DNA from: Pedobacter sp.
Lineage (GTDB): Bacteria > Bacteroidota > Bacteroidia > Sphingobacteriales > Sphingobacteriaceae
DNA length: 44,837 bases
Direction: 5' to 3'
Assembly (NCBI GenBank): GCA_025351765.1
Contig: JANXVH010000108.1
Span: 1-44,837 of the forward strand
The notes under the pieces are model-generated. The model had not been told where the DNA came from. It did not search any database and saw only the letters and a program-made list of their open reading frames with translations. Position 1 is the stretch's first letter; every line of letters begins with the position of its first letter. Below, piece after piece: positions 1 to 10,300 of the stretch. Both the position numbers and the translations under genes were made by a program.

Positions 1-2
1 TG

Positions 3-98
3 ATCAATGCAATCGCAATGGAAAAAGGTCTTCGTTTCGCTATCCGTGAGGGTGGTAGAACTGTAGGAGCTGGACAGGTAACTGAGATTTTAAAATAG
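3..98 (+). CDS. tuf: Elongation factor Tu, C-terminal end (partial)
   Basis: The window opens inside this gene and shows only its last 31 codons before a TAG stop. The readable tail contains [19 protein letters not shown], the conserved C-terminal strand of EF-Tu domain 3. EF-Tu is the GTPase that carries aminoacyl-tRNA to the ribosomal A site. Its position just before tRNA-Trp, secE and nusG matches the usual bacterial arrangement in which one tuf copy precedes the secE-nusG-rpl-rpo operon. A long hairpin follows about 45 bases after the stop. The start lies outside the window, so nothing can be said about the rest of the protein. Confidence 0.95.
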   Translation: MNAIAMEKGLRFAIREGGRTVGAGQVTEILK

Positions 99-142
99 TT
101 TTAACTATCCTGTATAGGGGTGTAAAGCAATAGTGTAAATAA

Positions 143-183
143 AAGCAAAGTACTTAGGCTTTAACAGCCTGAGTACTTTGCTT
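143..183 (+). terminator. Hairpin between tuf and tRNA-Trp
   Basis: An 18-bp stem (143-160 pairing with 166-183, one G-U pair) closes a five-base loop. It lies 44 bases after the tuf stop. There is no run of T after the stem, so it may be an inefficient terminator or an RNA processing site rather than a strong intrinsic terminator. Confidence 0.7.
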
Positions 184-223
184 CTAAAAATAAGCCTGTT
201 TTTTAAGGAAGCAGATTTAACAC

Positions 224-294
224 ACGGGAATAGTTCAATGGTAGAATAGAGGTCTCCAAAACCTTTGATCAGGGTTCGAATCCTTGTTCCCGTG
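224..294 (+). tRNA. tRNA-Trp (anticodon CCA)
   Basis: A full cloverleaf can be drawn. The acceptor stem is ACGGGAA (224-230) pairing with TTCCCGT (287-293), with discriminator base G294. The anticodon loop CTCCAAA (254-260) carries CCA at 256-258, reading the Trp codon UGG. The T arm is CAGGG-TTCGAAT-CCTTG. The 3' CCA tail is not encoded, because the bases after G294 are CAA, so this tRNA depends on a CCA-adding enzyme such as the one at 13640-15049. A tRNA-Trp gene between tuf and secE is a common arrangement in bacteria. Confidence 0.96.
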
Positions 295-307
295 CAAATA
301 ATTAATT

Positions 308-505
308 ATGGCTAAAGTAGTTCAATTTATTAAAGAATCGTATGAAGAAATGACCCAGAAGGTTACTTGGCCTACATGGGGAGAATTGCAGGGTTCTGCA
401 GTTCTGGTTTTGGTAGCTTCACTTATCATTGCATTAGTTGTATTTGCTATGGATAAGGGTTCTACATTCGTTTTAGATACTTTTTATAAATCACTTTCTA
501 ATTAA
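308..505 (+). CDS. secE: Preprotein translocase subunit SecE
   Basis: This 65-residue protein is the small essential subunit of the SecYEG channel in the inner membrane. It clamps the two halves of SecY during protein export. It has the short single-helix form of SecE: an amphipathic N-terminal segment, the conserved VTWPTWGEL signature at residues 19-27, then one membrane helix at about 31-48. The start codon is 13 bases after the tRNA-Trp gene, so both are probably on one transcript. nusG begins 9 bases after its stop, the usual secE-nusG pairing. Length and motif are normal for the family. Confidence 0.97.
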   Translation: MAKVVQFIKESYEEMTQKVTWPTWGELQGSAVLVLVASLIIALVVFAMDKGSTFVLDTFYKSLSN

Positions 506-514
506 TATAGCTCA

Positions 515-1057
515 ATGAACGATCAGTTAAAATGGTATGTAGTTAGGGCTGTTAGCGGAAAAGAAAAGAAAGTAAAACAATACATCGATTCAGAAATTAG
601 CCGTTTAGGATTCTCTCATTTGGTTCCACAGGTATTGATTCCGATGGAAAAATATTACCAAATGAAAGATGGAAAGAAAATAGCGAAAGAACGAAATTTT
701 TATCCAGGTTACGTTTTGATAGAGGCTATTTTAGATGGGGAGCTCGAGCACATTATTAAAAATGTTAATAGTGTAATTGGCTTTTTAGGAGATAAAGGTG
801 GAAATCCTGTTCCCATGCGCCAGTCAGAAGTTAACCGTATTTTAGGTAAGGTTGATGAGATGAGCCAACAAAGTGAAACCATGAATATAGCCTACTACAT
901 AGGCGAGAATGTTAAAGTTATGGATGGACCATTCAACGGCTTTACAGGGGTTATTGAAGAGGTTAACGAAGAGAAAAAGAAATTGAAAGTTATGGTTAAG
1001 ATATTTGGGCGTAAAACCCCTCTTGAACTTAATTACATGCAAGTTGAAAAAGAATAA
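515..1057 (+). CDS. nusG: Transcription termination/antitermination protein NusG
   Basis: NusG binds the clamp of elongating RNA polymerase and links it to Rho or to the ribosome. The 180-residue sequence shows the N-terminal NGN domain (about residues 5-110) with the conserved NFYPGYVLIE segment at 61-70. It ends in a KOW domain at about 129-165 containing GENVKVMDGPFNGFTG. It follows secE by 9 bases and precedes the ribosomal protein genes, the standard order. Length is ordinary for NusG and there is no inserted domain, which separates it from the longer specialised paralogs such as UpxY or LoaP. Confidence 0.97.
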   Translation: MNDQLKWYVVRAVSGKEKKVKQYIDSEISRLGFSHLVPQVLIPMEKYYQMKDGKKIAKERNFYPGYVLIEAILDGELEHIIKNVNSVIGFLGDKGGNPVPMRQSEVNRILGKVDEMSQQSETMNIAYYIGENVKVMDGPFNGFTGVIEEVNEEKKKLKVMVKIFGRKTPLELNYMQVEKE

Positions 1058-1123
1058 AGACCTTAATTGTTACATTGCTTCCAACATTTAACATTGAGTA
1101 TTAAAAATTAACAAAAACAGAAA

Positions 1124-1567
1124 ATGGCAAAAGAAGTCAGTGCACTTGTTAAGTTACAGATCAAGGGCGGAGCTGCAAATCCATCGCCACCAGTGGGACC
1201 TGCATTAGGTGCTAAAGGGGTGAACATCATGGAATTTTGCAAACAATTCAACGCTCGTACCCAAGATAAGCCCGGTAAAGTATTACCAGTTGTAATTACT
1301 GTTTATGCTGACAAGTCTTTCGAATTTATCATCAAAACCCCGCCTGTAGCTATCCAGTTAAAAGACGCTACTAAATTAGCGAGCGGTTCTGCTGAGCCCA
1401 ACCGTAAGAAAGTTGGTTCGGTGACTTGGGATCAGGTTAAGTCAATTGCTGAAGATAAGATGACTGATTTGAACGCTTTCACTATCGAATCGGCAATGAG
1501 TATGGTTGCCGGTACAGCACGCAGTATGGGAATCACCGTTAGTGGTGATGCGCCCTGGACAAATTAA
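1124..1567 (+). CDS. rplK: 50S ribosomal protein L11
   Basis: L11 is part of the GTPase-associated centre at the base of the ribosomal stalk, where it binds 23S rRNA and contacts elongation factors. The 147-residue sequence has the family hallmarks: the proline-rich N-terminal segment [20 protein letters not shown], and a C-terminal RNA-binding domain ending in [10 protein letters not shown]. Length is typical (about 140-147). The spacer from nusG is 66 bases with no hairpin that I can see, and L1 starts 23 bases downstream, so the genes are likely co-transcribed. Confidence 0.98.
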   Translation: MAKEVSALVKLQIKGGAANPSPPVGPALGAKGVNIMEFCKQFNARTQDKPGKVLPVVITVYADKSFEFIIKTPPVAIQLKDATKLASGSAEPNRKKVGSVTWDQVKSIAEDKMTDLNAFTIESAMSMVAGTARSMGITVSGDAPWTN

Positions 1568-1590
1568 TTAACAAAAAACAGTTTACAACA

Positions 1591-2289
1591 GTGGCTAAAT
1601 TAACAAAAAATCAAAAAAAGGCACATGCTAAACTAGAATCTGGTAAAACGTATTCTTTAAAGGATGCGGCTGCTTTGGTTAAAGAGATTACTACTACTAA
1701 ATTTGATGCATCGGTTGATATCGATGTTAGTTTAGGTGTAGATCCACGTAAAGCCAATCAAATGGTGCGTGGTATCGCAACTTTACCACACGGTACAGGT
1801 AAAACTGTACGTGTATTAGTTCTTTGTAATCCTGATAAGGAAGAAGAGGCTAAAGCAGCAGGTGCAGATTTCGTAGGTTTAGACGAGTATGTGTCCAAAA
1901 TTGAAGGTGGATGGACTGATGTTGACATTATTATCACTACTCCTGCTTGTATGGCAAAAGTAGGGAAACTGGGCCGAGTTTTAGGCCCACGTAACCTTAT
2001 GCCAAACCCTAAGTCAGGTACTGTAACTAACGAAGTTGGTAAAGCAGTAACCGATGTTAAAGGCGGAAAGATTGATTTTAAAGTTGACAAAAGTGGTATC
2101 ATTCATGCTTCGGTAGGAAAAGTATCATTCCCTGCAGAAAAAATATATGAAAATGCATTAGAAGTTCTTCAAGTAATTTCTAAGCTAAAACCATCTGCTG
2201 CAAAAGGAACTTATTTTAAGAGCATTCATGTTTCTTCTACAATGAGTCCTGGAATTGCGATCGAAGCTAAATCAGTAACGGGGATCTAA
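1591..2289 (+). CDS. rplA: 50S ribosomal protein L1
   Basis: L1 forms the mobile L1 stalk of the large subunit, helps release deacylated tRNA from the E site, and in many bacteria represses its own operon by binding the mRNA leader. The 232-residue sequence carries the L1 signature [19 protein letters not shown] at residues 127-145. The reading frame begins with GTG, giving the conserved start [10 protein letters not shown]; no ATG fits better. It sits 23 bases after rplK and only 5 bases before rplJ, which suggests translational coupling. Length is normal. Confidence 0.97.
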   Translation: MAKLTKNQKKAHAKLESGKTYSLKDAAALVKEITTTKFDASVDIDVSLGVDPRKANQMVRGIATLPHGTGKTVRVLVLCNPDKEEEAKAAGADFVGLDEYVSKIEGGWTDVDIIITTPACMAKVGKLGRVLGPRNLMPNPKSGTVTNEVGKAVTDVKGGKIDFKVDKSGIIHASVGKVSFPAEKIYENALEVLQVISKLKPSAAKGTYFKSIHVSSTMSPGIAIEAKSVTGI

Positions 2290-2294
2290 TTATT

Positions 2295-2816
2295 ATGAAC
2301 AGAGAAGAAAAACACGAACTAGTTTCAGCTCTTCAAGAGAAAATGCAAGAGTTCGGTAATTTTTATATTGCTGATACTTCTAGCTTATCTGTTGCTAAGA
2401 TTAATAATATCCGTCGCAAATGTTTCGAAAGCGGGATCGAAATGCAAGTTGCTAAAAATTCTTTAATCAGAAAAGCGATTGAAGGATTAGAGGGCGACTC
2501 ATCAGAGATCTTTGCGGCCCTTAAAGGTCAGTCAGCTTTATTATTTTCAACCTCAGGTAACGCTCCGGCAAAACTGATCAAAGCGTTGAGAAAGGGATCT
2601 GATAAACCAGTACTTAAGGCAGCATACATCGATTCATCGATATATGTTGGTGATAATCATTTAGATTCATTGGTGAGCTTGAAATCAAGAGAAGAGCTTA
2701 TTGGAGATATCATTGGTTTATTACAGTCGCCGGCTAAAAACGTTATTTCAGCGTTGAAGTCTAGCGGTAGCAAAATTGCAGGAATTGTTAAAACTCTACA
2801 AGAGAGAGAAGGTTAA
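2295..2816 (+). CDS. rplJ: 50S ribosomal protein L10
   Basis: L10 is the stalk base that anchors multiple L7/L12 dimers through its C-terminal helix. The 173-residue sequence has the N-terminal rRNA-binding domain with AKNSLIRKAIEG and a C-terminal helical tail (LLQSPAKNVISALKSSGSK) of the type that binds L7/L12. Only five bases separate it from rplA, so translation is probably coupled. In other bacteria L10 with L7/L12 represses this mRNA region. I see no obvious long leader structure here because the spacer is too short. Confidence 0.97.
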   Translation: MNREEKHELVSALQEKMQEFGNFYIADTSSLSVAKINNIRRKCFESGIEMQVAKNSLIRKAIEGLEGDSSEIFAALKGQSALLFSTSGNAPAKLIKALRKGSDKPVLKAAYIDSSIYVGDNHLDSLVSLKSREELIGDIIGLLQSPAKNVISALKSSGSKIAGIVKTLQEREG

Positions 2817-2880
2817 GGAAACGCCTTATAAGTTTCATATTTAATAAATTATTTTACGTAAATTTTTAAAAATCTATAAA

Positions 2881-3255
2881 ATGGCAGATTTAAAAGCGTT
2901 TGCTGAGCAATTGGTAAACTTGACAGTTAAAGAAGTTAACGAATTAGCTCAAATCTTAAAAGACGAGTATGGTATTGAACCAGCTGCTGCTGCAGTTGCT
3001 GTTGCTGGACCTGCTGCTGATGCTGCTCCTGCAGCTGAAGAAAAGACAACTTTTGATGTTATATTAAAAGAAGCTGGTGGTGCTAAATTAGCAGTTGTTA
3101 AATTGGTAAAAGACCTAACTGGTTTGGGTTTGAAAGAAGCAAAAGATTTAGTTGATGGTGCACCAAAAGAATTGAAAGCAGGTGTTACTAAAGACGAAGC
3201 TGAGGCTTTGAAGAAACAATTAGAAGAAGCTGGAGCTGTAGTTGAGATTAAGTAA
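2881..3255 (+). CDS. rplL: 50S ribosomal protein L7/L12
   Basis: L7/L12 is the multicopy stalk protein that recruits translational GTPases. The 124-residue protein shows the expected three parts: an N-terminal dimerisation helix (residues 1-33), an Ala/Pro-rich flexible hinge at about 35-53, and a globular C-terminal domain with [20 protein letters not shown]. The 64-base gap after rplJ is larger than elsewhere in the operon, which may allow an extra initiation site for the higher stoichiometry of this protein. A strong palindrome follows 27 bases downstream. Confidence 0.98.
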   Translation: MADLKAFAEQLVNLTVKEVNELAQILKDEYGIEPAAAAVAVAGPAADAAPAAEEKTTFDVILKEAGGAKLAVVKLVKDLTGLGLKEAKDLVDGAPKELKAGVTKDEAEALKKQLEEAGAVVEIK

Positions 3256-3282
3256 TCACTTAATTTCAAAACAACTTTAATC

Positions 3283-3312
3283 ATAGACTCCGACTATATA
3301 GTCGGAGTCTAT
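3283..3312 (+). terminator. Perfect 30-base palindrome between rplL and rpoB
   Basis: The sequence ATAGACTCCGACTAT is followed directly by its exact reverse complement. As RNA it would fold into a 13-bp stem with an ATAT loop. No T run follows, so it looks like a partial terminator (attenuator) or an RNA cleavage site. It could lower rpoB expression relative to the ribosomal protein genes, as is known for the rplL-rpoB junction in Escherichia coli. Confidence 0.7.
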
Positions 3313-3334
3313 ACCTGTTTATAAACTTTTCATC

Positions 3335-3374
3335 TTGTTTGGTTGATGAATTTGTTTAACGGCTAACCAAACAA
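3335..3374 (+). promoter_or_regulatory. Inverted repeat in the rpoB leader
   Basis: TTGTTTGGTT at 3335-3344 is the exact reverse complement of AACCAAACAA at 3365-3374, separated by 20 bases. It lies 35 bases before the TTG start of rpoB. It could be a leader hairpin or a protein-binding site; the sequence alone does not decide. Confidence 0.4.
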
Positions 3375-3409
3375 ATAGTTTATTCTTAAAGTAAATTAAC
3401 TTTAGTCCA

Positions 3410-6400
3410 TTGGCAAATAAAGTCGACCAAAGAGTAAATTTTGCACGAAGTAAGCACATAATAGATTATCCAGATTTTCTAGATGTGCAGTTGCAATCAT
3501 TCAGAGAATTTTTTCAGATAGAAACTACATCTGACAACCGTCACACTGAGGGTTTGTTTAAAGTATTTGCTGAGAATTTCCCAATCACTGATTCCAGAAA
3601 TATTTTCGTTTTGGAGTTTCTTGATTATTTTATTGATCCACCTCGTTATGATATACCTGAGTGTATCGACCGTGGATTAACTTATAGTGTTCCGTTAAAA
3701 GCAAAGCTTAAGCTTTCTTGTAATGATGCTGAGCATGAAGATTTTGAAACCATAATTCAAGATGTGTATTTAGGAACCATACCGTATATGACTCCTAAGG
3801 GTACGTTTGTGATAAACGGGGCAGAGCGTGTCATTGTTTCTCAATTACACAGGTCTCCAGGAGTGTTCTTCGGTCAAAGCCGTCACACAAATGGTACTAA
3901 GCTTTATTCTGCTCGTGTTATTCCTTTCAAAGGATCTTGGATTGAATTTGCTACTGACGTGAATAACGTCATGTATGCTTACATTGATCGTAAGAAAAAA
4001 TTCCCGGTTACCACATTATTGCGGGCGATTGGTTATGATTCTGATAAAGACATTCTTGAGTTATTTGACCTTGCCGATGAAGTTAAAGTTAGTAAATCAG
4101 GCTTAAAGAAATTTATTGGACGTAAACTCGCCGCAAGGGTTCTAAGAAAATGGGTTGAAGATTTTGTAGATGAAGATACCGGTGAGGTAGTTTCTATTGA
4201 TCGTAACGAAGTGATCCTAGATAGGGATACGGTTTTAGAAGATGACCATATTGATATGATCATTGATGCTGGAGTTAAAACTATCATCTTATCTAAAGAT
4301 GACGGCGCAAGTCAGGCTGATTATACCATTATCTATAATACTTTACAAAAAGATACTTCCAACTCTGAAAAAGAGGCTGTTGAAAATATCTATCGTGCTT
4401 TGCGTAATGCAGAACCACCTGATGAAGAAACAGCAAGAGGTATTATTGAGCGTTTATTCTTCTCAGATAAACGTTATGACTTAGGTGATGTGGGTAGATA
4501 CCGTATTAATCGCAAGTTAAAAATGGATACCCCTGATCATGTGAAGGTATTGACAAAAGCAGATATTATTGCGATTGTTAAGTATCTTATCAAACTCATC
4601 AACTCTAAAGAAGAAGTAGATGATATTGATCACTTGTCGAATCGTCGCGTTCGTACAGTAGGTGAACAATTATATGCTCAGTTTGGCGTTGGCTTAGCTC
4701 GTATGGCACGTACTATTCGTGAGCGTATGAACATTCGTGACAATGAGGTATTTACACCTACTGATTTGATTAATGCCCGTACTTTATCGTCGGTTATTAA
4801 CTCTTTCTTTGGTACAAATCAATTGTCTCAGTTTATGGATCAAACGAATCCATTAGCAGAGATTACTCACAAACGCCGTCTATCAGCTTTAGGTCCAGGT
4901 GGTCTATCGCGTGAAAGAGCAGGTTTTGAGGTACGTGATGTTCACTATACTCACTACGGTCGTTTGTGTACTATTGAAACGCCAGAGGGGCCAAACATTG
5001 GTTTGATCTCTTCGCTGTGTGTACATGCTAAGATCAATAACTTAGGTTTCATCGAAACTCCTTATAAAAAAGTCGATAACGGTGTGGTTTCGGTTAATGA
5101 GCCAGTTATATACTTGTCTGCTGAAGATGAGGATGGTAAAACCATTGCTCAAGCGAATGCTGAATATGATGATAAAGGTAATTTCACTACTCCTCGTGTT
5201 AAGGCACGTTATGAGGGTGACTTTCCGATTATTGAGCCTGAGAAATTGGACTTAATGGACGTAGCACCTAATCAAATTACTTCAATTGCGGCCTCATTAA
5301 TTCCGTTTCTTGAGCATGATGATGCGAACAGGGCTTTGATGGGATCAAACATGCAACGTCAAGCGGTACCTTTATTGCGTCCTGAAGCTCCTATCGTTGG
5401 AACAGGTTTGGAAGGTCGCGTTGCACGTGACTCGAGAACGTTGATAAATGCTGAAGGTGACGGGACTGTTGAGTACGTTGATGCTAATGAGATTACTATT
5501 AAATATATCAGAAATGACGGAGATCGTTTAGTTTCTTTTGAAGGTGATAGCAAAACTTATAAATTAATCAAGTTTAAGAAAACCAACCAGAACACTTGCA
5601 TCAACTTGAAACCGATCGTTAAGAAAGGTCAGAAAGTTGTTAAAGGGCAAGTTTTATGTGAAGGATATGCAACTGAAAATGGTGAGTTAGCATTAGGAAG
5701 AAACCTAAAGGTTGCTTTCATGCCTTGGCAAGGATATAATTTTGAGGATGCGATTGTAATCAACGAACGTATCGTTCGCGAAGATATCTTTACATCACTA
5801 CACATAGAAGAGTTTGAGTTAGAAGTACGTGATACAAAACGCGGGGAAGAAGAATTAACACCAGATATCCCTAATGTTTCTGAAGAAGCTACCAAGGACC
5901 TAGATGAGAACGGCATTATCCGTGTTGGTGCTGAAGTTAAAGAAGGCGATATTCTTATTGGTAAGATCACTCCTAAAGGTGAGTCGGATCCTTCACCAGA
6001 AGAAAAATTATTACGTGCGATTTTTGGAGATAAAGCAGGTGATGTTAAAGATGCATCATTGAAAACACCTCCTTCTATTAAAGGTGTAGTAATCGATACG
6101 AAGTTGTTCTCAAGAGCTAAGAAAACTACTAAAGCTGAAGAAAAATCAGCAATAGAGAAGCTGGATAAACGATACAATATTGCAACTACAAACCTTAAGA
6201 ATGAACTGGTAGACAAGTTATTCCAGATTGTAAACGGTAAAACATCTCAAGGTGTCTACAATGTTTACAAGGAGTTATTGTTCCCTAAAGGGGCTAAATT
6301 CACTCAGAAGAGTTTATCTGATTTGGAATATACGCACATCAATCCTTACAAATGGACGACTGATGAGGACAAAAATGATCAAATTAAGCTGTTGTTGCAC

Positions 6401-7213
6401 AATTACGGCATTCGTGTAAACGAAGAGCTGGGTGCTTACAAACGCGATAAATTTGCCATCAGCGTTGGAGACGAATTACCGTCTGGTATTGTTCAAATGG
6501 CTAAGGTTTATGTTGCTAAGAAACGTAAGTTAAAAGTAGGAGATAAGATGGCAGGTCGTCACGGTAATAAGGGTATTGTTGCCCGTATCGTACGTGATGA
6601 GGATATGCCATTCCTTGAAGATGGAACTCCAGTTGATATTGTGTTGAACCCATTGGGTGTGCCCTCACGTATGAATCTTGGACAGATTTATGAAACTGTA
6701 TTGGCTTGGGCTGGAAAAGAATTAGGTGTTAAATTTGCAACTCCAATCTTTGACGGTGCTAAGCATTATGAGGTGGAAGACTGGATCGCCAAGGCTGGAC
6801 TTCCCGCTTCTGGAAGAACTTACCTAAATAACGGTTTAACGGGTGAAAAATTTGACCAGCCAACAACTGTTGGGATTATCTACATGTTGAAACTTGGGCA
6901 CATGGTAGACGACAAAATGCACGCCCGTTCAATCGGACCGTATTCCTTGATTACACAACAGCCTTTGGGTGGTAAAGCCCAGTTTGGTGGTCAGCGTTTT
7001 GGTGAAATGGAGGTTTGGGCACTTGAAGCATTTGGTGCTGCAAATATTCTACAGGAGATATTGACTGTGAAATCAGATGATGTTATCGGTAGAGCAAAAA
7101 CCTATGAGGCAATTGTAAAAGGTGAAAACCTTCCTACACCAGGCGTACCAGAATCATTTAACGTGTTGGTACATGAGTTACGAGGATTAGGTTTAGATAT
7201 TACGTTAGACTAA
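3410..7213 (+). CDS. rpoB: DNA-directed RNA polymerase subunit beta
   Basis: RpoB forms one half of the RNA polymerase active-site cleft and holds the rifampicin pocket. The 1267-residue protein contains the signature region around residues 464-495 ([20 protein letters not shown]). Residues D477, H487 and S492 match the Escherichia coli positions D516, H526 and S531, so none of the most common rifampicin-resistance changes is present there. The C-terminal part carries [12 protein letters not shown] and the clamp-connecting end GLGLDITLD. The start is TTG at 3410, which gives the expected [12 protein letters not shown]; there is no in-frame ATG nearby that would keep this conserved N-terminus. 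It is preceded by a 154-base spacer with two hairpins. Confidence 0.98.
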   Translation: MANKVDQRVNFARSKHIIDYPDFLDVQLQSFREFFQIETTSDNRHTEGLFKVFAENFPITDSRNIFVLEFLDYFIDPPRYDIPECIDRGLTYSVPLKAKLKLSCNDAEHEDFETIIQDVYLGTIPYMTPKGTFVINGAERVIVSQLHRSPGVFFGQSRHTNGTKLYSARVIPFKGSWIEFATDVNNVMYAYIDRKKKFPVTTLLRAIGYDSDKDILELFDLADEVKVSKSGLKKFIGRKLAARVLRKWVEDFVDEDTGEVVSIDRNEVILDRDTVLEDDHIDMIIDAGVKTIILSKDDGASQADYTIIYNTLQKDTSNSEKEAVENIYRALRNAEPPDEETARGIIERLFFSDKRYDLGDVGRYRINRKLKMDTPDHVKVLTKADIIAIVKYLIKLINSKEEVDDIDHLSNRRVRTVGEQLYAQFGVGLARMARTIRERMNIRDNEVFTPTDLINARTLSSVINSFFGTNQLSQFMDQTNPLAEITHKRRLSALGPGGLSRERAGFEVRDVHYTHYGRLCTIETPEGPNIGLISSLCVHAKINNLGFIETPYKKVDNGVVSVNEPVIYLSAEDEDGKTIAQANAEYDDKGNFTTPRVKARYEGDFPIIEPEKLDLMDVAPNQITSIAASLIPFLEHDDANRALMGSNMQRQAVPLLRPEAPIVGTGLEGRVARDSRTLINAEGDGTVEYVDANEITIKYIRNDGDRLVSFEGDSKTYKLIKFKKTNQNTCINLKPIVKKGQKVVKGQVLCEGYATENGELALGRNLKVAFMPWQGYNFEDAIVINERIVREDIFTSLHIEEFELEVRDTKRGEEELTPDIPNVSEEATKDLDENGIIRVGAEVKEGDILIGKITPKGESDPSPEEKLLRAIFGDKAGDVKDASLKTPPSIKGVVIDTKLFSRAKKTTKAEEKSAIEKLDKRYNIATTNLKNELVDKLFQIVNGKTSQGVYNVYKELLFPKGAKFTQKSLSDLEYTHINPYKWTTDEDKNDQIKLLLHNYGIRVNEELGAYKRDKFAISVGDELPSGIVQMAKVYVAKKRKLKVGDKMAGRHGNKGIVARIVRDEDMPFLEDGTPVDIVLNPLGVPSRMNLGQIYETVLAWAGKELGVKFATPIFDGAKHYEVEDWIAKAGLPASGRTYLNNGLTGEKFDQPTTVGIIYMLKLGHMVDDKMHARSIGPYSLITQQPLGGKAQFGGQRFGEMEVWALEAFGAANILQEILTVKSDDVIGRAKTYEAIVKGENLPTPGVPESFNVLVHELRGLGLDITLD

Positions 7214-7230
7214 GTAGTGATAAGTATCAG

Positions 7231-7282
7231 GTATCTGGTATTAATTCTTAAGGCATTTGTCTTTTCAACTAATACCAGATAC
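7231..7282. repeat. Inverted repeat in the rpoB-rpoC spacer
   Basis: GTATCTGGTATTA (7231-7243) and TAATACCAGATAC (7270-7282) are perfect 13-base reverse complements with a 26-base loop. They are flanked by related words on both sides (AGTATCAG before, TAAATACTAGCTACTA after), so the whole 99-base spacer looks like a degenerate ATAC/GTAT-rich repeat. There is no T tract and both flanking genes are in the same operon, so it is unlikely to be a full terminator. Confidence 0.6.
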
Positions 7283-7312
7283 TAAATACTAGCTACTAAA
7301 AACAAAAGAGCT

Positions 7313-10300
7313 ATGTCTTACAAAAAGGATAATAAATTAAAAAGCAATTTCACCTCGATTACCATTAGTTTGGCATCGCCTGAGGCTATTTTGGAGCGCT
7401 CAAGCGGTGAGGTGTTAAAACCTGAAACCATCAATTATCGTACTTACAAACCTGAACGTGATGGTTTGTTCTGCGAGCGTATTTTTGGTCCGGTTAAAGA
7501 CTATGAATGTCATTGCGGTAAGTACAAACGTATCCGCTATAAAGGTATTGTTTGTGATCGTTGTGGTGTTGAGGTTACTGAAAAGAAAGTACGTAGAGAG
7601 CGTATGGGACACATCAATTTGGTGGTTCCTGTTGCGCATATTTGGTATTTCCGCTCATTACCAAATAAAATCGGATACCTTTTAGGTTTACCTACTAAGA
7701 GATTAGACTTAATCATTTATTATGAACGTTATGTAGTAATACAATCGGGATTAATGTCTGACGAAGGCATCCAGTACATGGACTTCTTAACGGAAGAAGA
7801 GTACTTGGATATCCTCGACAAGTTACCTAAAGAGAATCAGTATCTAGACGACAAAGATCCTAATAAATTCATCGCCAAAATGGGTGCTGAAGCTTTAGAA
7901 GATCTATTGAAACGTATCGATTTAGATTCACTTTCTTATAATTTACGTCACCAGGCTGCAAACGAAACATCTCAACAACGTAAGAATGAGGCGTTAAAGC
8001 GTCTTCAGGTAGTTGAGGCTTTCCGTGGTTCACGGACTCGTATCGAGAATAATCCAGAGTGGATGATTATTAAGATCGTACCTGTTATCCCTCCAGAATT
8101 GCGTCCATTGGTTCCATTGGAAGGTGGTCGTTTTGCTACTTCTGATTTAAACGATCTTTACCGTCGCGTTATTATTCGTAACAACCGCCTTAAGCGTTTA
8201 ATAGAAATTAAAGCTCCGGAAGTAATCTTGCGTAACGAAAAACGTATGTTACAGGAAGCTGTGGATTCGCTATTCGATAATTCACGTAAAGTTAATGCTG
8301 TAAAAACAGAAGGTAATCGTGCGTTAAAATCACTTTCCGATATCCTTAAAGGTAAACAAGGTCGTTTCCGTCAAAATTTATTGGGTAAACGTGTAGATTA
8401 TTCGGCACGTTCTGTAATTGTTGTAGGGCCAAGCCTTAAGTTACATGAATGCGGTTTGCCTAAAGATATGGCAGCTGAGCTTTTCAAACCTTTTATCATT
8501 CGTAAAATGATTGAGCGTGGAATTGTTAAGACAGTTAAATCTGCAAAGAAAATAGTTGATAGAAAAGATCCTTTGGTTTGGGATATTCTGGAGAACGTTT
8601 TGAAAGGACATCCGGTATTATTGAATCGTGCGCCTACTTTGCACAGATTGGGAATACAATCATTTCAACCTAAATTGGTTGAAGGTAAAGCCATACAATT
8701 ACACCCGTTAGTTTGTACTGCGTTTAATGCGGATTTCGATGGTGACCAGATGGCGGTACATTTACCGCTTGGTCATGCTGCGATATTAGAAGCGCAAGTA
8801 TTAATGCTTGCTGCACATAATATTTTAAACCCTGCTAATGGTACTCCAATCACTGTACCTTCTCAGGATATGGTTTTGGGCCTTTATTATATTACTAAGG
8901 GTCGAAGAACAGATGAGGGACGTATAGTTAAAGGACAGGATTCAATATTTTATTCTTCTGAAGAAGTTATTATCGCATATAACGAAAAAAGAATTGATCT
9001 TCATGCGTTTATCAAAGTTAAGGTAAATGTAAAAGATGGGACTGGAGTTATTGTAAATAAACTTATCGAAACTACTGTTGGACGTGTATTGTTTAATCAA
9101 ATGGTGCCGGAAGAAGTGGGTTATATTAATGAGTTATTAACTAAAAAATCTCTACGCGATATTATTGGAGATGTTGTTAAGATAACTGGCATGGCGCGCG
9201 CTTCACGCTTCCTGGATGATATCAAGGAATTAGGTTTCCAAATGGCATTTAGAGGTGGTCTGTCGTTTAATTTGCAAGATGTAAATATTCCGGTGGAGAA
9301 ACATACACTTTTGGAGCAAGCATCAGCGGAAGTTGAAGAGGTAAGGAATAACTATAATATGGGATTCATTACCAATAACGAGCGTTATAACCAGATTATA
9401 GATATCTGGACACGTATCAATAACCGTTTAACATCATTCGTAATGAACCAATTGTCTAATGACAACCAAGGTTTTAATTCCGTTTACATGATGCTTGATT
9501 CGGGCGCACGTGGTTCTAAGGAGCAGATTCGTCAGCTTTGCGGGATGCGTGGTTTGATGGCTAAGCCTCAAAAATCTGGTTCTGGTGGTGAAATTATTGA
9601 AAACCCAATTCTTTCTAACTTTAAGGAGGGATTGTCAGTTCTTGAATATTTCATATCAACCCATGGTGCTCGTAAAGGTTTGGCAGATACGGCTTTAAAA
9701 ACTGCAGATGCGGGTTATCTAACGCGTCGTTTACATGATGTTGCACAAGATATGATCGTTAATGCAGAAGATTGTGGCACGCTGAGAGGCATGTACACAA
9801 CAGCTTTAAAAGATAACGAGGATATTGTTGAGCCATTGTACGATAGATTATTAGGGCGTATTTCACTACATGATGTATTTAACCCGTTAGACGGTAGTTT
9901 ACTAGTTGGTGCAGGACAAGATATTGATGAAGAGATTGCGAAAGCAATTGAAGAATCTCCTTTAGAAGGTGTTGAAATTCGTTCGGTATTGACTTGCGAA
10001 AATCAGAGAGGTGTTTGTGCACTTTGTTACGGACGTAATCTTGCGACAGGGAAACGTGTTCAAAAAGGTGAGGCTGTTGGTGTAATTGCTGCACAGTCAA
10101 TAGGTGAGCCAGGGACACAATTAACCCTACGTACTTTTCACGTGGGTGGTACAGCATCAAACATTGCTGCTGAATCTCAGATTATTGCTAAATTTGATGG
10201 TATCATTGAATTTGAAAACGTACGTACAGTTTCTACCAAAACAGACGATGGAGACACTCAAATTGTTCTTGGACGTTCGGGTGAATTCAAAATTATTGAA

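Noticed and set aside
4799..4890. Rifampicin-resistance mutation in rpoB
   Set aside because: The residues equivalent to Escherichia coli D516, H526 and S531 are unchanged.
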